Below are positions 17,337-25,983 of a DNA stretch of 64,000 nucleotides, one piece after another. The position numbers were made by a program, and so were the translations under genes. Positions within the stretch are counted from its first letter, which is position 1. The number at the start of each line of letters is the position of its first letter. The stretch spans positions 62,001-126,000 of the forward strand of contig CANRFO010000004.1 in NCBI GenBank assembly GCA_947629925.1, in the 5' to 3' direction. Source of the stretch: an uncultured Ruminiclostridium sp. (GTDB lineage Bacteria > Bacillota > Clostridia > Oscillospirales > Ruminococcaceae). The notes under the pieces are model-generated. The model did not search any database, was not told the DNA's origin, and saw only the letters and a program-made list of their open reading frames with translations.

Positions 17337-17523
17337 TTGGGTGAACGAGGGCATATGCCTTTTAAGGATCTGTTCGTACAGCCAAAAGCGCTATGAAGAT
17401 CTCTCGCCGACAATGCAAAACCGCAGCCATACTGTGTTATAACAGGTCGGCGGAATTTTCAGGAGCTGCCTTTCATGGGCTATGCAAACAAATTCTAATA
17501 TGAAAGCGGAGGAAAGAATCACT

Positions 17524-19071
17524 ATGGAACTTCAACTGAACAGAGAGCCTGTATTCCTGAACGAAGTGATATATGACGGTCAGACCGAACAGGGCGTTGA
17601 ATTCGACTACGTTCTGCCGGACTATTATCCCGATATATTCAAAATCCTCAGATGCAGTCTCACGCCCGGAATATCCTCTTACAGTATTTCCGGAACGCAG
17701 CTCTTCATTGACGGGGCGGTAAATATTAAGATCCTGTACCTGTCAGACGACGGAGTAAATATCCACATTGTCGAACAAAAGTACACCTATTCAAAGACTC
17801 TGGAGCTTACAAAGGCTTCTGACAGAGCGACAGTATATCTTCGTGCGAAAACGGATTATGCCAACTGCCGTGCTATAAGCGGAAGAAGGTTTGACGTAAG
17901 AGGCGCGGTGAGCTGTAAGGTAAAAGTTTGCGCAGCAAGGAGCGCAGATATTATCAGCGGCGCACAGGGGCTTGAAACAAAGGCTGAACAACTCAGCTAC
18001 TGCGGAGACAGACTTTTCGGCGGCGGACAATTCATGGTAAGAGAGGATATTGAGACAGGAACAGGTAAAGGCGGCATACTGGGTATCATTCACTGCGACT
18101 CTACCGCTGAAATAAGCGACATTAAGATAATCGCGGGAAAAGCCGTTATAAAAGGCGAAGCCAAGGTAAAGGCGCTTTATCTTGTAAAAATCGATGATAA
18201 TACGCAGGACACGGAAGTAATGGAAGCTGCTGTTCCCATAAGCAGGATAATCGATATGGACGGTCTGGACGACAGCTATACCTGTTCCGCAGACATAAGG
18301 ATAATGGAATGCGGTCTTGAAGTGAAGCCTTCAGATACAGGCGAAAACAGAATGCTGGAATGTAATCTGACGATAGACTGCAAGATAATAGCAAATAAAG
18401 AAAGTAATGTTTCAGTTCTCACAGACCTTTTCTCGACAGAATACAATGCCGACTACACAAAAACAAATATGAAGGTGGAATACGCTCCTCAGCAGGTCAA
18501 CAAGCAAGTCACATATAAAACCGCACTTGAATGCAAGGACGGAGGGCTTGAAGAGATATTCGACTGTCGCTGTGAGCTTACGGGAACAGGCTGCCGATTC
18601 GACGGAGAAGGTATGCTCGTTATAACGGGACAGCTTTGTTCTCAGGCCATAGGCAGGCTTTCACCAAGCGGAACACCTGTTTTCATAGAAAAAAACGAAT
18701 ATGCGGAGCTTAGCTGCGACGTGGGATTCGGAGATGAAAACTGCGTTATGGAGCCTAACGTACAGATAGTTGACGTAGGGTTCAACATAAGCGGAGACGA
18801 CAAGGCGGAGCTGAGGATAACCTTTGAGCTTAGCGGCTGTATTTACAGGACAAAAACAGTTTCCGTTATAGAAAACGTTGTTGTGGACACTGAAAAGCCA
18901 AAGGAAAAAAGCGGTGAATACGCGCTGAAGATGTACTACGCTGACGCAAACGAAGAGATATTTTCCATCGCGAAAAAATACAATACCAAGCCTGAGGCGA
19001 TAATGGAAGAAAACGAGCTTGAGGAAGAGGTGCTGTCCGCTCCTTCCCTGCTGCTCATTCCGATAGTCTGA
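17524..19071 (+). CDS. SPOCS/DUF3794 and LysM protein, SipL-like spore coat morphogenesis factor
   Basis: The start is ATG 17524 (MELQLNREPVF) because GCGGAGGA lies 10 nt upstream; this gives 515 residues. It contains repeated SPOCS (DUF3794) beta domains (for example VPDYYPDIFKILRC near residue 35, and later copies near 190 and 330) and a C-terminal LysM-like motif (YYADANEEIFSIAKKYNTKPEAIMEEN, last 50 residues). SipL of Clostridioides difficile has this architecture and binds SpoIVA through its LysM domain. The next gene here is spoIVA, supporting the same role in the mother cell. Confidence 0.85.
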   Translation: MELQLNREPVFLNEVIYDGQTEQGVEFDYVLPDYYPDIFKILRCSLTPGISSYSISGTQLFIDGAVNIKILYLSDDGVNIHIVEQKYTYSKTLELTKASDRATVYLRAKTDYANCRAISGRRFDVRGAVSCKVKVCAARSADIISGAQGLETKAEQLSYCGDRLFGGGQFMVREDIETGTGKGGILGIIHCDSTAEISDIKIIAGKAVIKGEAKVKALYLVKIDDNTQDTEVMEAAVPISRIIDMDGLDDSYTCSADIRIMECGLEVKPSDTGENRMLECNLTIDCKIIANKESNVSVLTDLFSTEYNADYTKTNMKVEYAPQQVNKQVTYKTALECKDGGLEEIFDCRCELTGTGCRFDGEGMLVITGQLCSQAIGRLSPSGTPVFIEKNEYAELSCDVGFGDENCVMEPNVQIVDVGFNISGDDKAELRITFELSGCIYRTKTVSVIENVVVDTEKPKEKSGEYALKMYYADANEEIFSIAKKYNTKPEAIMEENELEEEVLSAPSLLLIPIV

Positions 19072-19090
19072 GGAAAGGAGGAAGACGAAT

Positions 19091-20566
19091 ATGACAAGTT
19101 CCATTTATCAGAATATTGCAAAAAGGACTGACGGAAACATTTATATCGGTGTGGTAGGTCCCGTAAGATCGGGGAAATCAACCTTCATAAGCAAATTTAT
19201 GCAGTCGTTGGTCATTCCCTCGATAAGCAACGAATTCAGGAGGGAGAGAGCGATCGATGAGCTTCCTCAATCCTCAGCGGGAAAAACAATAATGACTACC
19301 GAGCCGAAGTTCGTTCCCGAAGACGCCATTTCAATAGAGGTGGAAGAAAATGTCACAATGAACGTAAGGCTCATTGACTGCGTGGGTTATATAATTCCCA
19401 GCGCAATAGGGTATATCGAGAATGAAATGCCCCGAATGGTTAAAACGCCATGGTTCGACACCGAAGTTCCGTTTAATATGGCGGCAGAGGTGGGAACGCA
19501 GAAAGTAATAAACGAACACTCCACGATAGGTCTTGTAGTGACTACGGACGGGAGCATAACAGGTATTCCGAGGGAAGAATATCAGCAGGCAGAACAAAGG
19601 GTCATTGATGAGCTGAAGCTTATACATAAGCCGTTCGTGATCGTACTCAACTGTCAAAATCCCGACTCTCAGGAAAGCAAAGCGCTTGCCGAAGAAATGT
19701 CGGCAAAATACGAAAAGCCCGTCGTGCCGCTGAACTGCCTTGAAATAGACGAAAATGCAATAAAAGAGCTGTTGGCGGAGGTCTTGCTTCAATTCCCCGT
19801 AAAAGAGATAAATATAAAAATCCCCAAATGGCTCACCGCACTGGAAAGGGGTCATTGGCTCAAATCAGATATTTTTGCAGCTTTAAAAAAATCTGCGGCG
19901 GATATTTCCAATATCGGCGAAGTCAAAAATGTATCGTGCAGATTGTCTGAGTGCGAATATGTTACCGATTGCAGCGTGGAAAAGGTGGATCTCGGCAGCG
20001 GAGCGGGATATGTAAAGGTCGAGATCTCAAACGATCTGTTCTACAAGGTGCTTGGCGAGACGACAGGTCTCGATATAAAGGACGAAAGCGACCTTATGCC
20101 ATGTATGATAGAGCTTGCGCAGATAAAGAAGAAATACGAAAAGGTAAAGGACGCGCTGGACGAGGTAGAAGCTACCGGATACGGTATCGTTATGCCAAGT
20201 CTTGACGAGCTGACGCTGGAAGAGCCTGAGATCGTAAAACAGGGCGGAAAATACGGCGTAAGACTGAGAGCAGAATCAAATTCAATACACATGATGAGCG
20301 CGAGAATAAATACAGAAATATCTCCTATCGTCGGAACTGAACGGCAGAGCGAGGAGTTAGTAAAATATCTCCTGAAGGAATACGAGGAAAATCCCACAAA
20401 AATATGGGAGAGCAACATATTCGGAAAGTCTTTGCATGAGCTGGTCACCGAAGGACTTCACAACAAGCTGTACCGTATGCCCGTAGACGCAAGGAAAAAG
20501 CTTCAGGAAACCATACAGCGCATAATAAATGACGGCTGCGGCGGACTTATTTGTATTATACTCTGA
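19091..20566 (+). CDS. spoIVA: Stage IV sporulation protein A (coat basement-layer ATPase)
   Basis: SpoIVA polymerises on the forespore surface using ATP and forms the base of the coat. The 491-residue product has the Walker A GPVRSGKST (about residues 25-33), the DCVGYIIP segment, MVKTPWFDTEVPFNMAAEVGTQKVI, and TTDGSITGIPREEY, all typical of the family; the length matches. ATG 19091 follows AAAGGAGGAAG. Located 19 nt after the sipL-like gene, so it is presumably co-expressed during sporulation. Confidence 0.96.
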   Translation: MTSSIYQNIAKRTDGNIYIGVVGPVRSGKSTFISKFMQSLVIPSISNEFRRERAIDELPQSSAGKTIMTTEPKFVPEDAISIEVEENVTMNVRLIDCVGYIIPSAIGYIENEMPRMVKTPWFDTEVPFNMAAEVGTQKVINEHSTIGLVVTTDGSITGIPREEYQQAEQRVIDELKLIHKPFVIVLNCQNPDSQESKALAEEMSAKYEKPVVPLNCLEIDENAIKELLAEVLLQFPVKEINIKIPKWLTALERGHWLKSDIFAALKKSAADISNIGEVKNVSCRLSECEYVTDCSVEKVDLGSGAGYVKVEISNDLFYKVLGETTGLDIKDESDLMPCMIELAQIKKKYEKVKDALDEVEATGYGIVMPSLDELTLEEPEIVKQGGKYGVRLRAESNSIHMMSARINTEISPIVGTERQSEELVKYLLKEYEENPTKIWESNIFGKSLHELVTEGLHNKLYRMPVDARKKLQETIQRIINDGCGGLICIIL

Positions 20567-20633
20567 TAAAAAAGCTATCCTTCACTTTCATATATGAGCT
20601 GCTGCTCTGAAAAAGCAGGAAAGTTCCTGCGCA

Positions 20634-20665
20634 GAGACCTCCGAAAATATCGGGGGTCTTTGTTC
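20634..20665 (+). terminator. Terminator after spoIVA
   Basis: AGACCTCCGA (20634-20643) pairs with TCGGGGGTCT (20650-20659), then TTG. Confidence 0.6.
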
Positions 20666-20705
20666 TGAAACGACCCCGAAGTACGGTTTATGGGTCTGAT
20701 CTCTA

Positions 20706-20734
20706 TTGACGTGAAAGTGCAAAATAAATATAAT
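20706..20734 (+). promoter_or_regulatory. Sigma-A promoter
   Basis: TTGACG (20706-20711), 17-nt spacer, TATAAT (20729-20734), 41 nt before ATG 20775. Confidence 0.75.
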
Positions 20735-20774
20735 TAAGCTGTAAACACAAGATCCACAGGAGAAAGGAGACGCC

Positions 20775-21203
20775 ATGAACAAAAAAGCAGCGTTGATAGC
20801 GACAGCAATTTTATTTGTCGTAACAATCATACCCGTAAACCGTCCTCAGGAGGCAAAACCTGCGGCAGAGACCGAATATGTAGTAAACGAACAGGAAGCG
20901 GAGGCAGAACAATATGAAAACACCGTATGCTCAGCGATCGAAGAGACAAAAACCGCAGAAAACGAAGCACAGGCTGATAACGGCGTTTTCACCGTATGGA
21001 CAGAAAAAGCGGCAGGCGGAAAGATGTATGTAAATACAGACGGTGTTTACAGCCGTATTTATGCAGTTATGGGAAGCACAAAAATAAACAAGTACAGGCT
21101 AAATCAAGAGGTCATAGTTACAGCAGTCACAGATACAGGATATTACAAGCTGGACAGTGGTGAATATATACACGGGGATTTCTTGAGAGGAAATATACTG
21201 TAA
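20775..21203 (+). CDS. Secreted or membrane-anchored SH3-like small protein
   Basis: A 142-residue protein with an N-terminal hydrophobic segment (AALIATAILFVVTIIP) that acts as signal or anchor, an acidic Glu/Ala-rich linker, and a C-terminal domain of about 65 residues resembling bacterial SH3 (KMYVNTDGVYSRIYAVMGSTKINKYRLNQEVIVTAVTDTGYYKLDSGEYIHGDFL). SH3 domains of this kind often bind peptidoglycan. It has its own promoter and terminator. No enzyme domain is attached. Confidence 0.7.
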   Translation: MNKKAALIATAILFVVTIIPVNRPQEAKPAAETEYVVNEQEAEAEQYENTVCSAIEETKTAENEAQADNGVFTVWTEKAAGGKMYVNTDGVYSRIYAVMGSTKINKYRLNQEVIVTAVTDTGYYKLDSGEYIHGDFLRGNIL

Positions 21204-21211
21204 ATAAAATA

Positions 21212-21246
21212 AAAAACAGGCTGCGGTTTTTGCAGCCTGTTTTTTA
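21212..21246. terminator. Bidirectional terminator between the SH3 gene and tRNA-Thr
   Basis: AAAACAGGCTGC pairs with GCAGCCTGTTTT, with A/T runs on both sides, so it can serve both convergent transcripts. Confidence 0.8.
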
Positions 21247-21322
<76 letters not shown>

Positions 21323-21332
21323 GACCTAAATG

Positions 21333-21361
21333 ATTATAGCATAACTTGCCTTTTTTGTCAA
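21333..21361 (-). promoter_or_regulatory. Promoter of tRNA-Thr
   Basis: On the reverse strand, TTGACA (21361-21356), 17 nt, TATAAT (21338-21333): a perfect consensus. Confidence 0.85.
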
Positions 21362-21412
21362 CAGAATTTTGCAAAAAATTCAAATAAATTTTTGCCTTGA
21401 AAAAATCATAAC

Positions 21413-21443
21413 AAAAAGGAACAGACGTAAAACATCTGCTCCT
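21413..21443 (-). terminator. Terminator of proS
   Basis: On the reverse strand GGAGCAGATG and CGTCTGTTCC form a stem followed by TTTTTG. Confidence 0.7.
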
Positions 21444-21459
21444 TATATTATTATAACCC

Positions 21460-23181
21460 TCAGTTATATTTTTCCATCTGCTCTTTTATAAGCTCCATTA
21501 TCTTTTCCGCCGCCTCATTTACAGGAACCTTTATGCTGAAGCTCTTATCCCTTGCGGATATTTCACAGCAGTTTTCTTTAAGATTTCTGGGACTTACAAC
21601 TGCCCTGACAGGAATACCCAGCAGGTCTGCGTCTGAGAACATAACTCCTGCGCTCACATCTCTGTCGTCGTACATGACCTCTGCGCCCATACTCTCCAGC
21701 TTTTCGTAAAGCTCATCTGCGGTCTTTTTTACCTCGGCGTCGTCTGCGCGAACTGCACAAATATGCACCTGCCACGGAGCGATAGGCATAGGCCATATAG
21801 GACCGTAATCGTCATGGCGGGCTTCACATATAGAAGCCGCAAGCCTTCCCACGCCGATACCGTAACAGCCCATTATTGGGTAGTGGCTCTCGCCGTTTTC
21901 GTCAAGATAAGTCATTTCCATGGATTTTGTATACTTTGTGCCTAACTGGAAGATGTTGCCGACTTCAATTCCTCTTGAAACCTTTATTGCATGCTTTTTG
22001 CAGACAGGACAGATACCGCCGTCTGCGATCTTTGCAAAATCTCCGTATTCCTTTATGTCTGCGTCACGCTCAGGGCAGAAGCCTGTGTAGTGAGCGTCTA
22101 CCTCGTTCGCTCCGCAGATAAGATCTTTCTGTCCCTGCAAGGAGCGGTCATAAAGCACAGTCGCTTTCACGTTCAGCCCCACAGGACCGATAAAGCCTGC
22201 GCAAATTCCTGATTCCTCGGTGATAACAGCAGGGTGCAGCTCGCCGCCCACAAAGTTGCGCAGCTTCGTTTCGTTTACGTCCAGATCTCCTCTCAGAAAC
22301 ACAATAACGTAAGCGTCGTCCTCGTTTTTCTGATAGACCACCGCTTTGCAGCTTTTTTCAGCAGAGCTTCCCAGAAATCCGCAGACCTCTTCGATAGATT
22401 TAACGTTGGGAGTAGCCTTTTTGGTAAGAGCCTCCGCCTCGGAATTATCCCCGTTATCGTACAGACATTCAGCCGCCTCCATATTGGCGCTGTACCCGCA
22501 CTCCTGACAGATAGCTATGCTGTCCTCACCGATAGGAGTAAGAAGCATAAATTCGTGAGAGATATTTCCACCCATCATACCTGAATCTGACAGAACCGAA
22601 ATAACTTCGGGAACTCCCGCCCTGCGGAAAATATTTTCATAAGCCTTGTGGCATTTTGTGTAATACTGCTCCAGATCCTCCTGAGAGATGTGGAAGGAAT
22701 AGCCGTCCTTCATGGTAAACTCACGAACTCTGATAAGTCCCGCTCTGGGACGGGCTTCGTCACGGAATTTCGTCTGTATCTGATATATCATAAAGGGGTA
22801 TTTTCCGTAGCTTTGCCCGTAATCACGCACAAGCTGAACAGCCGCCTCCTCGTGGGTCATACCCAGGACCATCTGACTTCCGTTTCTGTCGGTAAAGCGC
22901 AGCAGCTCTTTTCCCACGGAAGTATATCTTCCCGATTCCTCCCACAGCGAAGCAGGCATGGCAACAGGAAACTGCACCTCCTGCCCGTCTATTTTATCCA
23001 TTTCTTCGCGGATTATCTGTTCGATTTTCCTTGTGATACGGCGAAGCGGCATATAGGAGGAATAAATTCCGTTTGCCACATACTTCATATACCCTCCTCT
23101 GACCATAAGAGCATGGCTGTCCGTCTGACAGTCGGAGGGTCTTTCCTTGAATCGGTCGCCGACCAGTTTTTCCAGTTTCAT
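21460..23181 (-). CDS. proS: Prolyl-tRNA synthetase (bacterial type)
   Basis: Charges tRNA-Pro. The 573-residue class II enzyme shows MRGGYMKYVANGIYSSYMPLRRI, TDRNGSQMVLGMTHEEA (motif 2 region), KFRDEARPRAGLIRVREFTMKDGYSFH, the YbaK-like editing insertion (about residues 240-380, with GDLDVNETKL), and GCYGIGVGRLAASICE (motif 3). ATG 23181 follows GAAAGGAAAAATGCT. The upstream leader is a T-box, so transcription is expected to read through when uncharged tRNA-Pro accumulates. Confidence 0.96.
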   Translation of the reverse strand: MKLEKLVGDRFKERPSDCQTDSHALMVRGGYMKYVANGIYSSYMPLRRITRKIEQIIREEMDKIDGQEVQFPVAMPASLWEESGRYTSVGKELLRFTDRNGSQMVLGMTHEEAAVQLVRDYGQSYGKYPFMIYQIQTKFRDEARPRAGLIRVREFTMKDGYSFHISQEDLEQYYTKCHKAYENIFRRAGVPEVISVLSDSGMMGGNISHEFMLLTPIGEDSIAICQECGYSANMEAAECLYDNGDNSEAEALTKKATPNVKSIEEVCGFLGSSAEKSCKAVVYQKNEDDAYVIVFLRGDLDVNETKLRNFVGGELHPAVITEESGICAGFIGPVGLNVKATVLYDRSLQGQKDLICGANEVDAHYTGFCPERDADIKEYGDFAKIADGGICPVCKKHAIKVSRGIEVGNIFQLGTKYTKSMEMTYLDENGESHYPIMGCYGIGVGRLAASICEARHDDYGPIWPMPIAPWQVHICAVRADDAEVKKTADELYEKLESMGAEVMYDDRDVSAGVMFSDADLLGIPVRAVVSPRNLKENCCEISARDKSFSIKVPVNEAAEKIMELIKEQMEKYN

Positions 23182-23204
23182 AGCATTTTTCCTTTCACAA
23201 AAAT

Positions 23205-23420
23205 ATAAGCCCCAAGCAAAACTGCTCAGGGCGAACTTTCAGTCCGTGGTACCACCTGTTTTCGGTAAAACCGCACTTACAGCGGCAAACGCCGCTTTCC
23301 CCTGTAACGGGAGGAACCGTCACGCCTTATTTCGGCGGAAGCTCAAAGATGGGTAAACGTCTGCCGATAAGGGCTTTCACCAACCGTCCTCTCTCTGAAA
23401 AGGCACCGACGTTATAATTC
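23205..23420 (-). promoter_or_regulatory. T-box riboswitch leader of proS
   Basis: On the reverse strand the T-box element GGTGGTACCACGGA (23256-23243) is followed by an intrinsic terminator, stem GCCCTGAGCA/TGCTTGGGGC (23232-23209) and a T-rich run. Upstream are several helices consistent with stem I-III. The specifier codon was not located with confidence; proS control implies a proline codon. Confidence 0.85.
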
Positions 23421-23447
23421 TTTTCACAGCTTTTTTGTTATATAAAT

Positions 23448-23476
23448 ATTTTAACATTTTAGAGAGAATTTGTCAA
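23448..23476 (-). promoter_or_regulatory. Promoter of the T-box/proS transcript
   Basis: On the reverse strand, TTGACA (23476-23471), 17 nt, TAAAAT (23453-23448). Confidence 0.75.
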
Positions 23477-23542
23477 GTAAGTAATTATAGATCGTTAAGC
23501 TTAAAATTTTTTATAGGTTTGTAAAATATCTTGTAGGTAAAA

Positions 23543-23577
23543 CAAAAGCACTACTGCTTGTAAAGCAGTGGTGCTTA
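23543..23577 (-). terminator. Terminator of the methyltransferase gene
   Basis: On the reverse strand AGCACCACTGCTT pairs with AAGCAGTAGTGCT, then TTTGTTTT. Confidence 0.75.
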
Positions 23578-23601
23578 TTTGCTGTAATTATATACTGTAT
23601 T

Positions 23602-24348
23602 TCAGTCGCTTAAAGGTTTCTTTGCTTTGATCAGAAGGAAATTCGGTTTATGCAGATCTTTCTCCCAGCTTCTATCGCGTTCGATTGTTTCTTGGGCAGG
23701 AATTGGTTCAAGCATTTTCTCAATAGTAAAGCCTGCTGCGATAAGCGCATTGATGATTTCAGAGAAAGTGCGGTGATACTTCTCAACGCCGTCAACGATC
23801 CACCTTGTACTGCGCTTTCCGCTTCTGGCATAATCCGTTAAGTTGTAATGGAGCAAGTTGCCTTCAGGATCTCTCGACCAGCTTGCCCCTGCGATCGGTG
23901 CGGTTGTCAGCGGATGTTCCTGGGAAAAGATGAAATAACCGCCTGCATTCAGCAATCTGTAAATATTCTTTGCAAGCGTGCCGAAATCCTCAATATAGTG
24001 CAGTGCAAGCGAGCTAAAGACTACATCATATTTGCCTTTCAGAAAAGAAAGATCACTCATATCTGCACGGATAAATTCAATATCCTTATACTCAGCTTTT
24101 GCAACGGCAAGCATTTTTTCGGAAATATCTACGCCTAACACCGTTGCTGCTCCAAGCGCTTTGAATTCGGCACAATTTTCACCGTAACCGCATCCAAGAT
24201 CAAGCACGGCTTTGCCTTGAAGATTTGGCGCAAGAGAAAAGAGAGCAGGTTTTTCCTCAAGGTTGTTTGCGCTGTACCGATTGTCACGCAGCTTTTTATA
24301 TCCATCAAAAAATTCTTGGTTATCGTATATATTCTGCGATTTGTTCAT
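23602..24348 (-). CDS. Class I SAM-dependent methyltransferase
   Basis: The start is ATG 24348 (MNKSQNIYDN), 9 nt after GGAGGT, giving 248 residues. SAM-binding motif I is VLDLGCGYGENC (about residues 48-59), motif II GVDISEKML, then YDVVFSSLALHYIED and a UbiE/BioC-like middle (LLNAGGYFIFSQEHPL). The C-terminal SKxRTRWIVDGVEKYHRTFSEIINAL pattern is common in small-molecule methyltransferases of Firmicutes. The substrate is unknown. It lies just outside the mobile-element relics and may be the left boundary gene. Confidence 0.85.
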   Translation of the reverse strand: MNKSQNIYDNQEFFDGYKKLRDNRYSANNLEEKPALFSLAPNLQGKAVLDLGCGYGENCAEFKALGAATVLGVDISEKMLAVAKAEYKDIEFIRADMSDLSFLKGKYDVVFSSLALHYIEDFGTLAKNIYRLLNAGGYFIFSQEHPLTTAPIAGASWSRDPEGNLLHYNLTDYARSGKRSTRWIVDGVEKYHRTFSEIINALIAAGFTIEKMLEPIPAQETIERDRSWEKDLHKPNFLLIKAKKPLSD

Positions 24349-24398
24349 TCCACGCACACCTCCTCGATATACATTCCGCCTTTTTACTCAATTGGTTT

Positions 24399-24410
24399 CA
24401 TGGTGGGGAA
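24399..24410 (+). repeat. 12-bp direct repeat matching the lysS 3' end (possible att core)
   Basis: CATGGTGGGGAA is repeated exactly at 32622-32633 inside the last codons of lysS. It lies about 70 bp from integrase/excisionase relics. A 12-mer match alone is expected by chance in 64 kb; the location is what makes it notable. Confidence 0.35.
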
Positions 24411-24459
24411 ATCTTACCAGAATTTTTATAACTCTTCAAAAGCCGTTATAACTCTGTTT

Positions 24460-24507
24460 TTAAACTTGCGCTCGTTTCTTGTTATTTTTGCGTCTCTCTA
24501 CTGCCAT
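24460..24507 (-). pseudogene. Integrase start relic (15 codons)
   Basis: ATG 24507 behind GAGAGGAGGAACAATTC encodes a very basic 15-residue stub MAVERRKNNKKRAQV and then stops. The spacing downstream of an excisionase relic and the basic opening resemble the beginning of Tn916-type integrases. Only the first dozen codons would remain. Tentative. Confidence 0.35.
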
Positions 24508-24679
24508 GAATTGTTCCTCCTCTCATAACAACAAAGAGACTCTTCAAGTATGAATATATTATATCCTGAAGAGCCGCTTTTGTCAATGTTCTTGATTCAG
24601 GATATACGGTTAAAAAGTATCCGGCGGCCTCCTCTAAACTTAGATTTGATTTCTCCCATATAGGAATCTCATATTTCAT
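24482..24679 (-). pseudogene. Excisionase relic (Tn916-type Xis N-terminus)
   Basis: ATG 24679 follows AAAGGGGATATGTTT. The first 22 residues, MKYEIPIWEKSNLSLEEAAG plus YF, match the conserved opening of Tn916-family excisionases (IPIWEKYTLTIEEASKYF pattern). After that the sequence departs from the family and runs 43 unrelated residues to a stop, consistent with a deletion joining it to sequence before the integrase start. A perfect-consensus promoter lies inside this stretch. Confidence 0.55.
24558..24586 (-). promoter_or_regulatory. Perfect consensus promoter inside the excisionase relic
   Basis: On the reverse strand, TTGACA (24586-24581), 17 nt, TATAAT (24563-24558), reading toward the 15-codon basic ORF at 24507. 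Confidence 0.6.
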
Positions 24680-25006
24680 AAACATATCCCCTTTCAGTAT
24701 GTGCCTTGTCTGAATTTTCCTCTCACTTATATGGAAATTTATATCCGCTTTGCGACCCATTTTCCCAAAAATTATTTTTCTACTTATACAAAATAAGATT
24801 GGTATTTGAAAGAATGTTTTGGAAAAATAGTTTGTAAATCTATGCAATCTTTAGCAATCACTGCATTTGTGCTATAAATGCACAAAAATAAAAATCCATC
24901 TTTCCAACTTCTTATTATTTTTATGGAGCAATTATAGATCACAGCGATCATCTCCTTTCCTCGGCAGTATTGTCGATCACTCGTTTCCGCAGAAACCGCA
25001 CATACC

Positions 25007-25066
25007 ATTATAAGTGCGCCCTTGTGCCAAGGGGAGAGGTATTGGGATCGCAAAACTGCTTTTTCA
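25007..25066 (-). other. Possible 19-codon leader-peptide ORF
   Basis: On the reverse strand GAAAGGAGGAAAT precedes an ATG encoding MKKQFCDPNTSPLGTRAHL and a stop. The strong ribosome site on so short a frame suggests a regulatory leader peptide, or the cut-down start of a lost gene. No intact downstream target gene remains. Confidence 0.3.
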
Positions 25067-25140
25067 TATTTCCTCCTTTCAGATTGTATTCAGGAATTTC
25101 TGTTGACGGGATAAATTATCGCCTTTTTGCTTACCGCTGT

Positions 25141-25167
25141 GTACGCCCTGAATCAGGGCGTACTTTT
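25141..25167. terminator. Perfect palindrome / hairpin
   Basis: GTACGCCCTGA and TCAGGGCGTAC form an 11-bp perfect inverted repeat with one central base (25141-25163), followed by TTTT on the + strand. It could be an attenuator or terminator of the lost gene behind the leader peptide. Confidence 0.5.
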
Positions 25168-25408
25168 CGCAACATACGCCAAAATTGCATTTATTGGTTT
25201 TGCATACACTATCAAAAACTTGAAATTTGTCTCTCACTTTTAAAGCCGAAAAATTGGGCAAGTGGACCACTTTTTTTAAAAAATTTTTAAATTTGTTTGG
25301 AGCAGATTTTGTTTTACGTTTATCAACGAAAATGATGAGCTAATGGACGCAAAGCAATTTTGCAGAATTTAATGAAATCGCAGCCTGTGAAAAATGTCTG
25401 AACATAGA

Positions 25409-25440
25409 AAAAAGGCTGCTCTTAAAAAGAACAGTCTTTG
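25409..25440 (-). terminator. Terminator-like hairpin in the relic region
   Basis: On the reverse strand GACTGTTCT/AGAGCAGCC form a stem with a T-rich loop, followed by TTTTTTC. Confidence 0.45.
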
Positions 25441-25469
25441 AAAAAACATTCAAGCGCTGAGGCGCAGGT

Positions 25470-25776
25470 GGTTGACAGCAAGCATAGCCTTTGTGGCCAC
25501 ACTTTGACTTTTTTTGTTAAAAGTCGTTCGTTGCCGCTTTGGCATTTTCTGAAAATTTCGTTTTTCTCAATTTATCAGAAAGTCGCTTGCTGTGGAAATC
25601 CCCAGACCCCTTTAAAATAGAAAAATTCAATCAAGCGCATAATGTAGCTGATAATCTTTCAAGCAAAGTTTGAAAATCAGGTCAGGTTCCTGATTTTACG
25701 AATGGGCTTTTGTCTGCTTTATGATTTTTCTTGAAAAATCAAAAATGTATAGACAAAGGCGATGCTTGCTGTCAAC
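25470..25776. other. Long imperfect inverted-repeat pair, oriT-like relic
   Basis: GTTGACAGCAAGCATAGCC (from 25470, continuing as TTTGT) and its near-perfect complement ending in GATGCTTGCTGTCAAC (25752-25776) face each other about 260 bp apart, 24 bases with one mismatch. Between them lies GCTTGCTGTGGAAATCCCC followed by AGACCCC, of a kind seen at transfer origins of mobilizable Firmicute elements. No intact coding sequence lies within 24680-26508; this and the short relics are all that was recognised there. Confidence 0.35.
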
Positions 25777-25890
25777 TACTTGCATCGCTATGTCTGAACA
25801 AATTTTTAAGTAGTTATATTTTTCTCAAAAAGAGTATTTTAAAATTTTTCAATATTTTGGATAGAGCGGGAGCTTTCAAAAATCCGGGCG

Positions 25891-25983
25891 GTGAAGAAAA
25901 ATGTTGATATGATTTTAGGCAGAGATACAGATAGAGAACATAAAAATGACAGAGCGAAAAAGCGTTCGGAAGAGTTGGAATAA
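25891..25983 (+). pseudogene. Short coding relic, unknown origin
   Basis: A frame with coding-like, Lys/Glu-rich composition (VKKNVDMILGRDTDREHK) ends at TAA 25981. A further fragment in another frame follows (FENIYSIYDQVEMKVLYMDR, to about 26100). They resemble the C-terminal coil of a relaxase or a transposon accessory protein but are too short to assign. Confidence 0.25.

Noticed and set aside
25438..25620. 60-residue + strand frame in the relic region
   Set aside because: Its DNA is explained by the inverted repeat and oriT-like segment; no coding signature.
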